This document shows, one piece after another, positions 52,186 through 62,391 of a stretch of 64,000 bases of DNA. The stretch lies in the NCBI RefSeq assembly GCF_006715395.1, contig NZ_VFNC01000003.1, positions 1,240,001 through 1,304,000 on the forward strand, written 5' to 3'. Source of the DNA: Streptomyces sp. SLBN-31 (lineage in GTDB: Bacteria > Actinomycetota > Actinomycetes > Streptomycetales > Streptomycetaceae). Every line of letters begins with the position of its first letter. Position 1 is the first letter of the stretch. The notes beneath the pieces were generated by a model. That model was not told where the DNA came from. It saw nothing but the letters and a program-made list of their open reading frames with translations, and searched no databases. The position numbers and the translations under genes were made by a program.

Positions 52186-53976
52186 ATGGCCACGAGCGCG
52201 GAACCCGCAAGACGTACCACCCCCATCGATGCGCGCCCCACGCGGAGACAGGTGCTCGGTGCCACCGCCGCGACCGGACTGACCCTCGCGGCCGGGGCCC
52301 GCACCGCGGTCGCCGCCGACGTGCCCCTCCTCGGCACGTACGACGTCGTCGTCATCGGCTCCGGTGCCGCCGGGATGACCGCCGCCCTCACCGCCGCCGA
52401 ACACGGCCTGACGACGGTCGTGCTGGAGAAGGCGGCCACCTTCGGTGGTTCCGCCGCCCGCTCCGGGGCCGGTGTCTGGATCCCCAACAACCCCGTGATC
52501 CTCGCCGCCGGCGTACCGGACACCCCCGCCAAGGCCGCCGCCTACCTCGCGGCCGTCGTGGGGTCCGACGTGCCCGCCGCCCGGCAGAGCGCCTTCCTCG
52601 CCCACGGCCCGGACATGATCTCCTTCGTCATGGCCAACAGCCCGCTGCGGTTCCGTTGGATGGAGGGGTACAGCGACTACTACCCCGAGCTCCCGGGCGG
52701 CCTGCCGAACGGCCGCTCCATCGAACCCGACCAGCTCGACGGCAACCTCCTCGGCGCCGAACTCGCCCGGCTCAACCCGCCGTACATGCAGGTCCCCACC
52801 GGCATGGTCGTCTTCAGCGCCGACTACAAGTGGCTCGCCCTCGCCGCGGTCAGCGCCAGGGGCGCCGCCGTAGCCGCCGAGTGCCTGGCGCGCGGCACCA
52901 AGGCGGCCGCGCTCGGGCAGAAGCCGCTGACCATGGGGCAGTCACTCGCGGCCGGGCTGCGCAAGGGGCTGATGAACGCGGGCGTCCCGGTCTGGCTCGG
53001 CACCCCGCTCACCGACCTGTACGTCGAGGGCGGCGCCGTCACGGGAGCCGTGGTCACGCGCGACGGCGGACCCGTCCTGGTACGCGCCCGCCGCGCCGTC
53101 GTCGTCGGGTCCGGCGGCTTCGAGCACAACGCCGCCATGCGCTCCCAGTACCAGCAGCAGCCCATCGGCACGGACTGGACCGTGGGCGCGAAGGAGAACA
53201 CCGGGGACGGCATCCGGGCCGGGCAGCGGGCCGGCGCCGCGCTCGGACTGATGGACGACGCCTGGTGGGGGCCGGCCATACCGCTGCCCGACCAGCCCTA
53301 CTTCTGCCTGGCCGAACGCACCCTTCCCGGCGGTCTCCTCGTCAACGCGGCCGGCGCGCGCTTCGTCAACGAGGCCGGCCCGTACAGCGACGTCGTGCAC
53401 ACCATGTACCGGCTCGACCCCACCGCCCCCGACATCCCGGCCTGGCTGATCGTCGACCAGAACTACCGCAACCGCTACCTCTTCAAGGACGTCGCCCCCA
53501 CGTTCACCTTCCCCGACAGCTGGTACGGCTCGGGGGCCGTCCGCAAGGCCTGGACCCTGGACGCCCTCGCCACGGCCGTGGGCATCCCGGCCGCCGCCCT
53601 GCGCGCCACCGTCGACCGCTTCAACTCCCAGGCGCTGAAGGGGAAGGACCCCGACTTCCACCGCGGCGACAGCGCCTACGACCACTACTACACCGACCCG
53701 TCCGTCCTGCCGAACTCCTGCCTCGCGCCGCTGTGGCTGCCCCCGTACTACGCCTTCCGCATCGTCCCCGGCGACCTGGGCACCAAGGGCGGCATGGTCA
53801 CCGACGCCCGGGCGCGTGTGCTGCGCGCCGACGGCTCGGTGATCCCCGGCCTGTACGCCGCCGGGAACGCCAGCGCCGCGGTGATGGGGCACAGTTACGC
53901 GGGCGCCGGATCGACCATCGGCCCGGCGATGACGTTCGGCTACATCGCGGCACTGGACATCGCCGGGGCGCTCTAG
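52186..53976 (+). CDS. Tat-exported FAD-dependent oxidoreductase (3-ketosteroid dehydrogenase-like)
   Basis: A 596-residue flavoprotein. A twin-arginine signal (PTRRQVLGATAATGLTLAAG) precedes the FAD-binding start YDVVVIGSGAAGMTAALTAA. The C-terminal segment YAAGNASAAVMGHSYAGAG is the signature of 3-ketosteroid-delta-1-dehydrogenase and fumarate-reductase-like flavoproteins. KstD enzymes are usually cytoplasmic, so the export signal is notable. ATG 52186 has GGAG upstream. Its stop shares CTAG with the convergent methyltransferase stop. Substrate not proven. Confidence 0.82.
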   Translation: MATSAEPARRTTPIDARPTRRQVLGATAATGLTLAAGARTAVAADVPLLGTYDVVVIGSGAAGMTAALTAAEHGLTTVVLEKAATFGGSAARSGAGVWIPNNPVILAAGVPDTPAKAAAYLAAVVGSDVPAARQSAFLAHGPDMISFVMANSPLRFRWMEGYSDYYPELPGGLPNGRSIEPDQLDGNLLGAELARLNPPYMQVPTGMVVFSADYKWLALAAVSARGAAVAAECLARGTKAAALGQKPLTMGQSLAAGLRKGLMNAGVPVWLGTPLTDLYVEGGAVTGAVVTRDGGPVLVRARRAVVVGSGGFEHNAAMRSQYQQQPIGTDWTVGAKENTGDGIRAGQRAGAALGLMDDAWWGPAIPLPDQPYFCLAERTLPGGLLVNAAGARFVNEAGPYSDVVHTMYRLDPTAPDIPAWLIVDQNYRNRYLFKDVAPTFTFPDSWYGSGAVRKAWTLDALATAVGIPAAALRATVDRFNSQALKGKDPDFHRGDSAYDHYYTDPSVLPNSCLAPLWLPPYYAFRIVPGDLGTKGGMVTDARARVLRADGSVIPGLYAAGNASAAVMGHSYAGAGSTIGPAMTFGYIAALDIAGAL

Positions 53977-54665
53977 GAGGCCTCCAGGGCGGCGGGGTCG
54001 GGCTTGCGGGCCAGCAGGAAGGCCTGGGGGGTCGGCTCGCCGAGGGCCTCGTCCGCCTCCCGCACCGTCCGTGAGTGGAGCGCGAATCCGGCACGCCGCA
54101 ACAGCTCGGCCATGTCGTCCGGCCGGCGCCGCAGGAAGTCCAGCGACACGTCGTGTCCGAAGGGCCGGTCGTGGTGCCGGGGCCGGTCACCCACCTGGAA
54201 GCCGACCAGCAGGTGCCCGCCGGGCGCGAGCACCCGGTGGAACTCGGCGAAGACGTCGGGCAGCCGGTCCGCGGGCGTGTGGATGGTGGAGTACCAGGAG
54301 ACGACACCCGCGAGGGACCCGTCGGGGATGTCCAGGTCCAGCATCGAGCCCTGCTCGAACCGCAGAGCCGGATTCTCCCGGCGGGCGATCGCCAGCATCG
54401 ACTCCGACAGGTCGAGGCCGAAGACCCGCAGGCCGAGCGAGGCGAGGTGCGCGGTGACGCGCCCCGGCCCGCACCCCAGATCCGCCACCGTGCCCTCGCC
54501 GCCGACGAGTTCGGCGTACGCGCCGAGTATCGCCCGGTCCAGGGGCGTGGACACGAGGTAGCCCTCGAACATGGCCGCGTAGTCCTCGGCGATGGCGTCG
54601 TAGAACAGCCGTGTGCCGGTCACGAACCCGTTGTCGATCTCGGTCCCGGTCTCGATGTCGCTCAT
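53973..54665 (-). CDS. Class I SAM-dependent methyltransferase
   Basis: A 230-residue methyltransferase. SAM-binding motif I is VADLGCGPGRVTAHLASLG, followed by the acidic GLDLSESML and later HRVLAPGGHLLVGF. No membrane segment. The substrate is unknown. Its stop overlaps that of the KstD-like gene. Confidence 0.88.
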   Translation of the reverse strand: MSDIETGTEIDNGFVTGTRLFYDAIAEDYAAMFEGYLVSTPLDRAILGAYAELVGGEGTVADLGCGPGRVTAHLASLGLRVFGLDLSESMLAIARRENPALRFEQGSMLDLDIPDGSLAGVVSWYSTIHTPADRLPDVFAEFHRVLAPGGHLLVGFQVGDRPRHHDRPFGHDVSLDFLRRRPDDMAELLRRAGFALHSRTVREADEALGEPTPQAFLLARKPDPAALEAS

Positions 54666-54714
54666 GCTCGAGACCGTAGCGGCGGCCACTGACAACGACC
54701 CGGGACCCGCTTCC

Positions 54715-55029
54715 TCAGGCCGCCCCGGCCAGCCGCAGCACCGCCGCCGTCCCCGCCGCCCCCAGCACGACCACCGCGAACGGCGCCCGGCGCCACGCCA
54801 GCACACCCCCCACCAGCACCCCGGCCGGCCGCGCCCAGCCCGCGAAGCCGCCGCCCTCCGTCAGCGCCCCCGTCGCCAGCAGGGCCGTCAGCAGCACGAC
54901 CGCGCCCGCCGACAGCAGCTCCTGCACGCGCGCCGGGAGCTCGATACGCCCGTGCAGCGCGGGCCCGACCAGCCGGAAGGCGTACGTCCCGACCGCGAGG
55001 GCCAGGATCATAGCGACCGTCGCGTTCAC
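54715..55029 (-). CDS. azlD: AzlD-family branched-chain amino acid transporter subunit
   Basis: A 104-residue membrane protein with three or four helices (MILALAVGTYAFRLVGPAL, LLSAGAVVLLTALLATGAL). GTG start overlaps the end of azlC by four bases. The small AzlD subunit works with AzlC in export of branched-chain amino acids or analogues. Confidence 0.85.
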   Translation of the reverse strand: MNATVAMILALAVGTYAFRLVGPALHGRIELPARVQELLSAGAVVLLTALLATGALTEGGGFAGWARPAGVLVGGVLAWRRAPFAVVVLGAAGTAAVLRLAGAA

Positions 55030-55727
55030 GCCCGTACCTCCTTGCGGCCGTACGGGGCCAGTCCCGCCAGCGCCACCAGCACCGGCACCCCCGCCGGGAC
55101 GGCCGGGGTGAGGGCGAGGGCGAGCGCCGCGCCGGGCACCGCGCACCGCCGTACCCGGGCGTCGGCGCGCAGCGTCGGCAGAACCAGCGCGACCAGTACG
55201 GCCGGGAAGGCGGCGTCCAGGCCGAACCGCGCCGTGTCGCCGAGCGCGTCCCCGGCCAGCGCGCCGGCCAGGACTCCGAGGTTCCACACGGCGAACAGGC
55301 CGATCCCCGACACCCAGAACGCGGCCCGGCGCCGTGCCGGGTCGGCCTGGGCGAGGGCGAAGGCGACCGTCTCGTCGGTCACCAGGTGCGCCCCCGCCAG
55401 GCGTGTCAGGCGCCCCGGGCCGAGGACGTCGGCGACGGCCAGGCCGAAGGCGGCCGTCCGGGTGTTCAGGAGCAGGCCGGTGGCCGCCGCCGCCAGCGGG
55501 CCGCCCCCGGCGAGCAGGACACCGACCGCGCTGAACTGGGCCGAGCCCGCGTAGACCAGCAGGGACATCACGACCGGGACCCAGACCGGCAGACCGCCGG
55601 TCACGGCGATCGCGCCGAAGGACACCCCGACGACACCGCTGGCCACCCAGACGAGTGACGCGTCCCGGACCAGGTCCCGATGGCGCGTCCTGTCCGCCCC
55701 GCTCCGTGTTCGCTCTGCCGTACGCAT
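55026..55727 (-). CDS. azlC: AzlC-family branched-chain amino acid permease
   Basis: A 233-residue membrane protein with the AzlC signatures VGVSFGAIAVTGGLP, YAGSAQFSAVGVL and LVTDETVAFAL. Forms a pair with AzlD downstream. It is divergent from an XRE-cupin regulator, 69 bases apart, the usual arrangement for local control of such exporters. Confidence 0.88.
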   Translation of the reverse strand: MRTAERTRSGADRTRHRDLVRDASLVWVASGVVGVSFGAIAVTGGLPVWVPVVMSLLVYAGSAQFSAVGVLLAGGGPLAAAATGLLLNTRTAAFGLAVADVLGPGRLTRLAGAHLVTDETVAFALAQADPARRRAAFWVSGIGLFAVWNLGVLAGALAGDALGDTARFGLDAAFPAVLVALVLPTLRADARVRRCAVPGAALALALTPAVPAGVPVLVALAGLAPYGRKEVRA

Positions 55728-55755
55728 GTTCTCTACAATGGACAGCAGTCGACGT

Positions 55756-55777
55756 GTTCGTCAAGGCGAACGATCGT
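55756..55777. promoter_or_regulatory. Dyads in the azlC/XRE divergent promoter
   Basis: GTTCG (55756-55760) and CGAAC (55767-55771) form an inverted repeat with a 6-base spacer. It is followed by the perfect palindrome ACGATCGT (55770-55777). CGAAC occurs again right before the regulator start. These are good candidates for the XRE regulator's own operator. Confidence 0.4.
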
Positions 55778-55796
55778 ACCGATGGAGCGAACAAGT

Positions 55797-56369
55797 ATGT
55801 CCGACGCACCGCCCCCGCCCGCCCGGCTCCCCCTGGACTGGATCGCGGCCTCCCTGCGCCGTGAGCGCACGCGCGCCGGGCTCTCCCTGTCCGAACTGGC
55901 CAAACGCGCCGGCATCGCGAAGTCCACGCTGTCGCAGCTGGAGGGGGCGAGCGGGAACCCCAGCGTGGAGACGCTGTGGGCGCTGGGCGTGGCGCTCGGG
56001 GTGCCGTTCAGTGTGCTGGTGGAACCGCCGGCGCCCGCCGTTCAGGTGATCCGTGCCGGTCAGGGACCCACCGTGGCCTCCGAGAAGGCCGACTACGTGG
56101 CCACGCTGCTGTCCGCCAGCCCGCCCGGCGCCCGGCGGGACATCTACCACCTGCGGGCGGAGCCCGGGGCGGCACGGGAGTCGGAGCCGCACATCCCGGG
56201 CACGGTCGAACACCTGATCGTCGGCGCGGGGCGGGTGAAGGCCGGGCCCGCGGGGGAGGAGGTCGAGCTGGCGCCCGGGGACTACATGACCTACCGCGGC
56301 GACGTGCCGCACTCCTACGAGGCGCTGGCCCCCGGGACGACGTTCGTCCTGGTCATGCAGCACGTGTAG
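55797..56369 (+). CDS. XRE-family regulator with C-terminal cupin
   Basis: A 190-residue regulator. The helix-turn-helix is LRRERTRAGLSLSELAKRAG followed by IAKSTLSQLEGASGNPSVETL. The C-terminal cupin contains PGTVEHLIVGAGRV and ELAPGDYMTYRGDVPHSYEA. Such regulators often bind an amino acid or metabolite through the cupin. It is divergent from azlCD, its probable target. Confidence 0.9.
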   Translation: MSDAPPPPARLPLDWIAASLRRERTRAGLSLSELAKRAGIAKSTLSQLEGASGNPSVETLWALGVALGVPFSVLVEPPAPAVQVIRAGQGPTVASEKADYVATLLSASPPGARRDIYHLRAEPGAARESEPHIPGTVEHLIVGAGRVKAGPAGEEVELAPGDYMTYRGDVPHSYEALAPGTTFVLVMQHV

Positions 56370-56386
56370 GAACGCCGGCAAAAGGC

Positions 56387-56419
56387 AGGAGCCCCGCCGC
56401 CTTGCGGCGCGGGGCTCCT
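56387..56419. terminator. Bidirectional terminator between XRE gene and csp
   Basis: AGGAGCCCCG pairs with CGGGGCTCCT, and inner CGCC/GGCG extends the stem around a TTGC loop with a single-base bulge. It lies between the convergent regulator and cold-shock genes and should end both transcripts. Confidence 0.8.
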
Positions 56420-56459
56420 TGGGTACTGCATCAGGTCCGGATCAGAGACGAGGCTCGCC

Positions 56460-56663
56460 TCAGACGGGGGTGACGTTCTCCGCCTGCGGGCCCTTCGGAC
56501 CCTGGGTCACGTCGAAGGAGACCTGCTGGTTCTCCTCCAGCGAACGGAAGCCGCTCGCGTTGATCGCGGAGTAGTGGACGAAGACGTCGGGGCCGCCGCC
56601 CTCCTGGGCGATGAAGCCAAAGCCCTTTTCGGCGTTGAACCACTTAACGGTTCCGGTAGCCAT
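56460..56663 (-). CDS. Cold-shock protein (CspA family)
   Basis: A 67-residue nucleic-acid chaperone with a single OB-fold. RNA-binding motifs are KGFGFI (RNP1) and VFVHYSAI (RNP2), and the opening [14 protein letters not shown] is classical. A strong AAGGAGG site is 6 bases from the ATG. The 279-base upstream region could hold a long leader, as is common in csp genes. Confidence 0.96.
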   Translation of the reverse strand: MATGTVKWFNAEKGFGFIAQEGGGPDVFVHYSAINASGFRSLEENQQVSFDVTQGPKGPQAENVTPV

Positions 56664-57791
<1,128 letters not shown>

Positions 57792-57896
57792 GCGTCCGCT
57801 CCGGGACCGAGCGTCTGCTACGACCCCGAGCGGCGCGGGAACGGCGCACTACCCTTTTCTCGTCGTTACGGGGGATGCGGGGGAGGGGTGGACGTC

Positions 57897-59663
57897 ATGC
57901 AACCGCTCGGAGCCGACGAGCCCACCGCCGTGGGTCCCTACCGGCTGCTCGGCCGGCTGGGCTCCGGCGGCATGGGCCGCGTCTACCTGGGCCGCAGCGC
58001 GGGCGGACGCACGGTCGCCGTGAAGATCGTGCACCCGCACTTCGCTCTCGACGACGAGTTCCGCGCCCGGTTCCGGCGCGAGGTCGAGGCCGCCCGGAAA
58101 GTGGGCGGCGCCTGGACGGCCCCGGTGCTCGACGCCGACCCGGAAGCGGCGGTTCCATGGGTGGCGACGGGGTACGCGGCCGGTCCGTCGCTGGCGGCGG
58201 CGGTCGCGGACCAGGGGCCGCTGCCCGCCCATTCGGTACGGGCGCTGGGCGCGGGGCTGGCGGAGGCGCTGGCCGCCGTGCACGAACTCGGCCTGGTGCA
58301 CCGGGATGTGAAGCCCTCCAACGTCCTGCTGACCCTCGACGGCCCGCTGCTGATCGACTTCGGCATCGCACGCGCCACGGACGGCACGGCGTCCCTGACC
58401 TCCACGGGCGTCTCCATCGGCTCGCCCGGTTACATGTCTCCCGAGCAGATCGTCGGCAAGAGCGCGACGGGCGCGGCCGACGTCTTCTCGCTGGGCGCGG
58501 TGCTGGTGTTCGCGGCGACCGGGCAGGCGCCGTTCCCGGGCGACTCCTCCGCCGCCCTGCTCTACAAGGTCGTGCACGAGGAACCCGAACTCGACTCCCT
58601 CGACGGTGAGTTGCGCCAGGTGGCGCAGGCGTGCCTGGCGAAGGACCCCGCGGCCCGGCCCGCCCCCGGCGAGGTCGCCCGGCAGCTCGCTCCGGAGGGG
58701 GCGGCGCGGCTGGTGACGGGCGGATGGCTGCCGGGGGCGCTGGTGGAGCAGGTGAGCCGGAGCGCCGTACAACTGCTGAACCTCGATGTGCAGGAGGTGG
58801 CCTCCGGGCCGGTGGGGTTCAGCAGTCCCTCGGTCGGTGACGCGGTGACGGCCGGCGGGGAAGGGGCCGGACAGCCGACGGTGGGGGAGTTCGGGCCGGC
58901 GCCGGTGATGGTGCCGCCCTCCGCTCCCGGCCGGCTGCCGGTCGACGACGCGCGGCCGGAGCCGCGGGACGCGCCACCGGACGCCGTAGGGAAACCGCCC
59001 GGCAAGCTGTCCGTCTCCGTGGCGGCGACCTCCGCCCCCGGGGACGGCGGGCGCGGGCGGCGGCTGAGCTGCACCGTGGCCCTGGCGGTCGCGGGGGCGC
59101 TGGCGGCGGTGACGGTGGGGTCGGTCTTCGTGTTCGACCTGCTGCCGGGCAACGGCAAGGACGACTCCGCCTCCAGCGGCAGTGACCGCGGCGCGTACTC
59201 ACCGGCGCCGAGCGTGGGCGGCAGCGCTTCGAGCGCTCCCACCGCTTCCGGCTCTCCCACCGCTTCCGGTGCGCCCAGTGCGTCGAGTACGACGCCGGGT
59301 GGCACCGCCGGTGACGTGCCCGCGGCCTACCTCGGCACCTGGGAGGGGCAGGCCACAGCCCTGGGCGGCACCCTCCCTGACGGCACCTTCCGGCTGACCG
59401 TCCACCAGGCCGCGGTGGGCGCGGAACTGGGCAGACTCCGCCAGACCGACCCGCTGGGGGGCGTCTGCTACGACGTCCTGACCCTGAGGTCCGTGAAGAA
59501 GAAGGAACTCCTCGTCACCTCGGCGGGCGCCGACTCCAACCACGCGGGCTGCGACCCGACGCCCCACACGGTCCGGCTCTCCCGGGCCGGGGACGACTTG
59601 AGGTACGTGGCGGAGAGCGAGGCCGAGGGGAATCCGACGGCTCGGTTGTCGCGGGTCGGATAA
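57897..59663 (+). CDS. Membrane Ser/Thr protein kinase (PknB-like)
   Basis: A 588-residue Hanks-type kinase. The glycine loop is GRLGSGGMGRVYLG, the catalytic lysine K43, the catalytic loop HRDVKPSN (D137) and DFG aspartate D154. A transmembrane helix lies near residues 389-411. The outside part is a Ser/Ala/Pro-rich linker and a small domain of about 110 residues with no PASTA repeats. GGGAGGGG is well spaced for ATG 57897. Its position between mqnA and an SsgA-like gene is unexplained. Confidence 0.9.
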   Translation: MQPLGADEPTAVGPYRLLGRLGSGGMGRVYLGRSAGGRTVAVKIVHPHFALDDEFRARFRREVEAARKVGGAWTAPVLDADPEAAVPWVATGYAAGPSLAAAVADQGPLPAHSVRALGAGLAEALAAVHELGLVHRDVKPSNVLLTLDGPLLIDFGIARATDGTASLTSTGVSIGSPGYMSPEQIVGKSATGAADVFSLGAVLVFAATGQAPFPGDSSAALLYKVVHEEPELDSLDGELRQVAQACLAKDPAARPAPGEVARQLAPEGAARLVTGGWLPGALVEQVSRSAVQLLNLDVQEVASGPVGFSSPSVGDAVTAGGEGAGQPTVGEFGPAPVMVPPSAPGRLPVDDARPEPRDAPPDAVGKPPGKLSVSVAATSAPGDGGRGRRLSCTVALAVAGALAAVTVGSVFVFDLLPGNGKDDSASSGSDRGAYSPAPSVGGSASSAPTASGSPTASGAPSASSTTPGGTAGDVPAAYLGTWEGQATALGGTLPDGTFRLTVHQAAVGAELGRLRQTDPLGGVCYDVLTLRSVKKKELLVTSAGADSNHAGCDPTPHTVRLSRAGDDLRYVAESEAEGNPTARLSRVG

Positions 59664-59849
59664 GGAGGCGGACCCCTCGCCGAGCGCCGCCGCCACACCC
59701 GGAGGTGGGCCTCGGCGACAAGGTCTTCGGCGGCCCAGGCGTTCCGGGAGAACGAGCGGGCATACGGACGAGACGCGGCTGCCGCTCCTCGTACATCCGG
59801 GCGTACGAGGACGTGGCGGAATCAGCCCCGCCCGACATCGGAGACCCTC

Positions 59850-60263
59850 GTGTCCATCACCCTGGAACAGCCCACCGGCGCCCACCTGCTCACCCCCGAC
59901 GACGACGACCTCGCCGTCCCCGTCACCCTGCGCTACACCTGCGCCGACCCGCTGGCCGTCCACCTCGTCTTCCCCGCCTGGATCTCGCTCGACGACGAGG
60001 AGGTGACCTGGACCTTCGCCCGCGCCCTCCTGGAGGAGGGGCTGGGCGCCCCCGCCGGTGTCGGTTCGGTGCACATCCGCCCAGGTGGTCCCGCCCGCAC
60101 CTACGTCGAGTTCCGCACCCCCGCCGGTGTCGCCGTGGTCCTCTTCGACACGCCCGCCCTGCGCCGCTTCCTGCTCCGCTCGTACGAGATCGCCGCGCCG
60201 GGCGGCGAACCCCTGGGCCCCGCCCTCGACCGCGGCCTGGCGTCCATGCTCGGCGGTGTCTGA
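59850..60263 (+). CDS. SsgA-like sporulation/cell-division regulator (SALP)
   Basis: A 137-residue protein with the SsgA-family pattern: VTLRYTCADPLAVHLVFPAW, VTWTFARALLEEGLGAPAG and VHIRPGGPARTYVEFRTPAG. These proteins guide septation and wall synthesis in sporulating actinomycetes. GTG start. It cannot be assigned to one of SsgA-G from sequence alone. Confidence 0.83.
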   Translation: MSITLEQPTGAHLLTPDDDDLAVPVTLRYTCADPLAVHLVFPAWISLDDEEVTWTFARALLEEGLGAPAGVGSVHIRPGGPARTYVEFRTPAGVAVVLFDTPALRRFLLRSYEIAAPGGEPLGPALDRGLASMLGGV

Positions 60264-60308
60264 CACTGGGCGCGGCACGGGAGGCGGCGCGGGGAAGAGG
60301 GGGAGCCG

Positions 60309-61091
60309 ATGGGGGACCTGCTGGGCTGGCTGCTCGTGGGCGTCGCCGCGCTGTGGGGTGCGGTGGCGGGCGCGCTGCTGCCGCGTGCGGCCTACCGGTT
60401 CTCCGTAACGGCCGAACAGGACTGGCGTACCGCGTGCCCGGACGGGCACCCGCTCGGCGGCTGGCTCGGGCCGGGGCGCTGCGGGGGGTGCGCCGAAGCG
60501 GCGGGCGACGCGGGCGGGACCGCCGTACGGACGCGGCGGCCGGAGCCGTACGGTCCCGGTGCCCTCGCCCTCTCCCTCGCCACCGCCCTCGTCTGCGCCG
60601 CCCTCGCCGCCGCCACCGGCACCCGGCCCGAACTCGCCGTGTGGCTGCTGCTCGCACCCCTCGGCGTCCTGCTCGCCGCGGTCGACTTCCGGGTGCAACG
60701 GCTGCCGGACGTCCTGACGTTGCCGCTCGCGGGCCTCGCGGTGGCGCTGCTGGGCGTCGTGGCGTTCGTACCGGAGCACGCCGGCGACTGGCCGCACGCG
60801 CTGTACGGCGCTCTCGCGCTCGGGGCCGGGTTCTTCGCGCTGTTCCTCATCAACCCCGGCGGCATGGGCTTCGGGGACGTGAAGCTGGCCCTCGGTCTCG
60901 GGGCCGTGCTCGGGTGGTACGGGTGGGCGACGGTGATGCTCGGGGCACTCGCCGCTTTCCTGCTCGGGGCCCTGTACGGCGGCGTACTCGTGGTGGCGCG
61001 GCGGGCCGGGCGGAAGACGGCCATCGCCTTCGGGCCGTTCCTGATCGGCGGAGCCTTCCTGGGGCTGCTCGCGGGTGCCTACGCGGCCTGA
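60309..61091 (+). CDS. A24-family prepilin peptidase
   Basis: A 260-residue membrane aspartic protease with about seven helices. The two catalytic aspartates are D126 in VDFRVQRLPD and D190 in GFGDVKL. An N-terminal cytoplasmic loop carries CPDGHPLGGWLGPGRCGGC, resembling the cysteine pairs of full-length prepilin peptidases. No pilin or secretion ATPase is nearby. Confidence 0.87.
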   Translation: MGDLLGWLLVGVAALWGAVAGALLPRAAYRFSVTAEQDWRTACPDGHPLGGWLGPGRCGGCAEAAGDAGGTAVRTRRPEPYGPGALALSLATALVCAALAAATGTRPELAVWLLLAPLGVLLAAVDFRVQRLPDVLTLPLAGLAVALLGVVAFVPEHAGDWPHALYGALALGAGFFALFLINPGGMGFGDVKLALGLGAVLGWYGWATVMLGALAAFLLGALYGGVLVVARRAGRKTAIAFGPFLIGGAFLGLLAGAYAA

Positions 61092-61169
61092 CGTCGGGCT
61101 TGTCGGAGGGCTGGCGTAGGCTGGCCGAGTCCGTCCACACCCTCGAAGAAGCCTGCGAAGGGGACCCCG

Positions 61170-62384
61170 GTGACCGAGAAGGCCGACCTCACCTCGATTG
61201 ATGTCACAGCCGTCCTCGACCGTGCCGCCGCCGGTGGGCGGATCACCCCACAGGAGGCGCTCGTCCTCTACCGCGACGCCCCGCTGCACGCGCTCGGCGC
61301 CGCCGCCGACGCCGTGCGCCGCCGCAAGTACGCGGGTACCGAGCACATCGCGACGTACATCATCGAGCGCAACATCAACTACACGAACGTGTGCGTCACG
61401 GCGTGCAAGTTCTGCGCCTTCTACGCCGCCCCGAAGGACAAGGACAAGGGCTGGACGCGCGACCTGGACGACATCCTGCGCCGGTGCGCCGAGACGGTCG
61501 AACTCGGCGGCACGCAGATCATGTTCCAGGGCGGCCACCACCCGGACTACGGCGTCGAGTACTACGAGAAGCACTTCGCCGCCATCAAGAAGGAGTTCCC
61601 GCAGCTCGTCATCCACAGCCTGGGGGCGAGCGAGGTCGAGCACATGGCCCGGATCAGCGGGGTGACGGTCGACGAGGCCATCACCCGCATCCACGCGGCC
61701 GGCCTCGACTCCTTCGCGGGCGCGGGTGCCGAACTGCTGCCGGAGCGGCCCCGCAAGGCCATCGCGCCCCTGAAGGAGAGCGGCGAGCGCTGGCTGGAGA
61801 TCATGGAGATCGCGCACCGGCTGGGCGTGGAGTCCACCTCGACCATGCTGATGGGCACGGGTGAGACCAATGCCGAGCGCATCGAGCACCTGCGGATGAT
61901 CCGTGACGTCCAGGACCGCACGGGCGGCTTCCGGGCGTTCATCCCGTACACCTACCAGCCCGAGAACAACCATCTGAAGGGCCGTACGCAGGCCACGCTC
62001 TTCGAGTACCTGCGGATGATCGCCATCGCCCGGCTGTTCCTGGACAACGTCCAGCACATCCAGGGCTCCTGGCTGACGACGGGCAAGGAGGTCGGCCAGC
62101 TCTCCCTGCACTACGGCGCGGACGACCTCGGCTCGATCATGCTGGAGGAGAACGTCGTCTCCTCGGCCGGCGCCAAGCACCGCTCCAACCGCATGGAGAT
62201 CATCGACCTGATCCGCAAGGCGGGGCGGGTTCCGGCCCAGCGCTCGACGACGTACGAGCACCTCGTCGTCCACGACGACCCGGCGAACGACCCGGTCGAC
62301 GAGCGGGTGATGTCCCACATCTCGTCCACGGCGATCGAGGGCGGGACGGCACACCCGGAGCTGAAGCTGCTGGCTTCCAACTGA
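61170..62384 (+). CDS. mqnC: Cyclic dehypoxanthine futalosine synthase (radical SAM)
   Basis: A 404-residue radical SAM enzyme that cyclises dehypoxanthine futalosine. The cluster cysteines are C75, C79 and C82 in NVCVTACKFCAF. ATYIIERNINYTN and QGGHHPDYGVEYYE are characteristic. GTG start. Partner enzymes MqnB and MqnD, acting before and after it, are not in the window. Confidence 0.95.
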   Translation: MTEKADLTSIDVTAVLDRAAAGGRITPQEALVLYRDAPLHALGAAADAVRRRKYAGTEHIATYIIERNINYTNVCVTACKFCAFYAAPKDKDKGWTRDLDDILRRCAETVELGGTQIMFQGGHHPDYGVEYYEKHFAAIKKEFPQLVIHSLGASEVEHMARISGVTVDEAITRIHAAGLDSFAGAGAELLPERPRKAIAPLKESGERWLEIMEIAHRLGVESTSTMLMGTGETNAERIEHLRMIRDVQDRTGGFRAFIPYTYQPENNHLKGRTQATLFEYLRMIAIARLFLDNVQHIQGSWLTTGKEVGQLSLHYGADDLGSIMLEENVVSSAGAKHRSNRMEIIDLIRKAGRVPAQRSTTYEHLVVHDDPANDPVDERVMSHISSTAIEGGTAHPELKLLASN

Positions 62385-62391
62385 CGTAGCC

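Noticed and set aside
59199..62354. Minus-strand open frame of more than 1000 codons opposite the peptidase and mqnC
   Set aside because: Shadow of plus-strand genes with motif-level support; no motif of its own.
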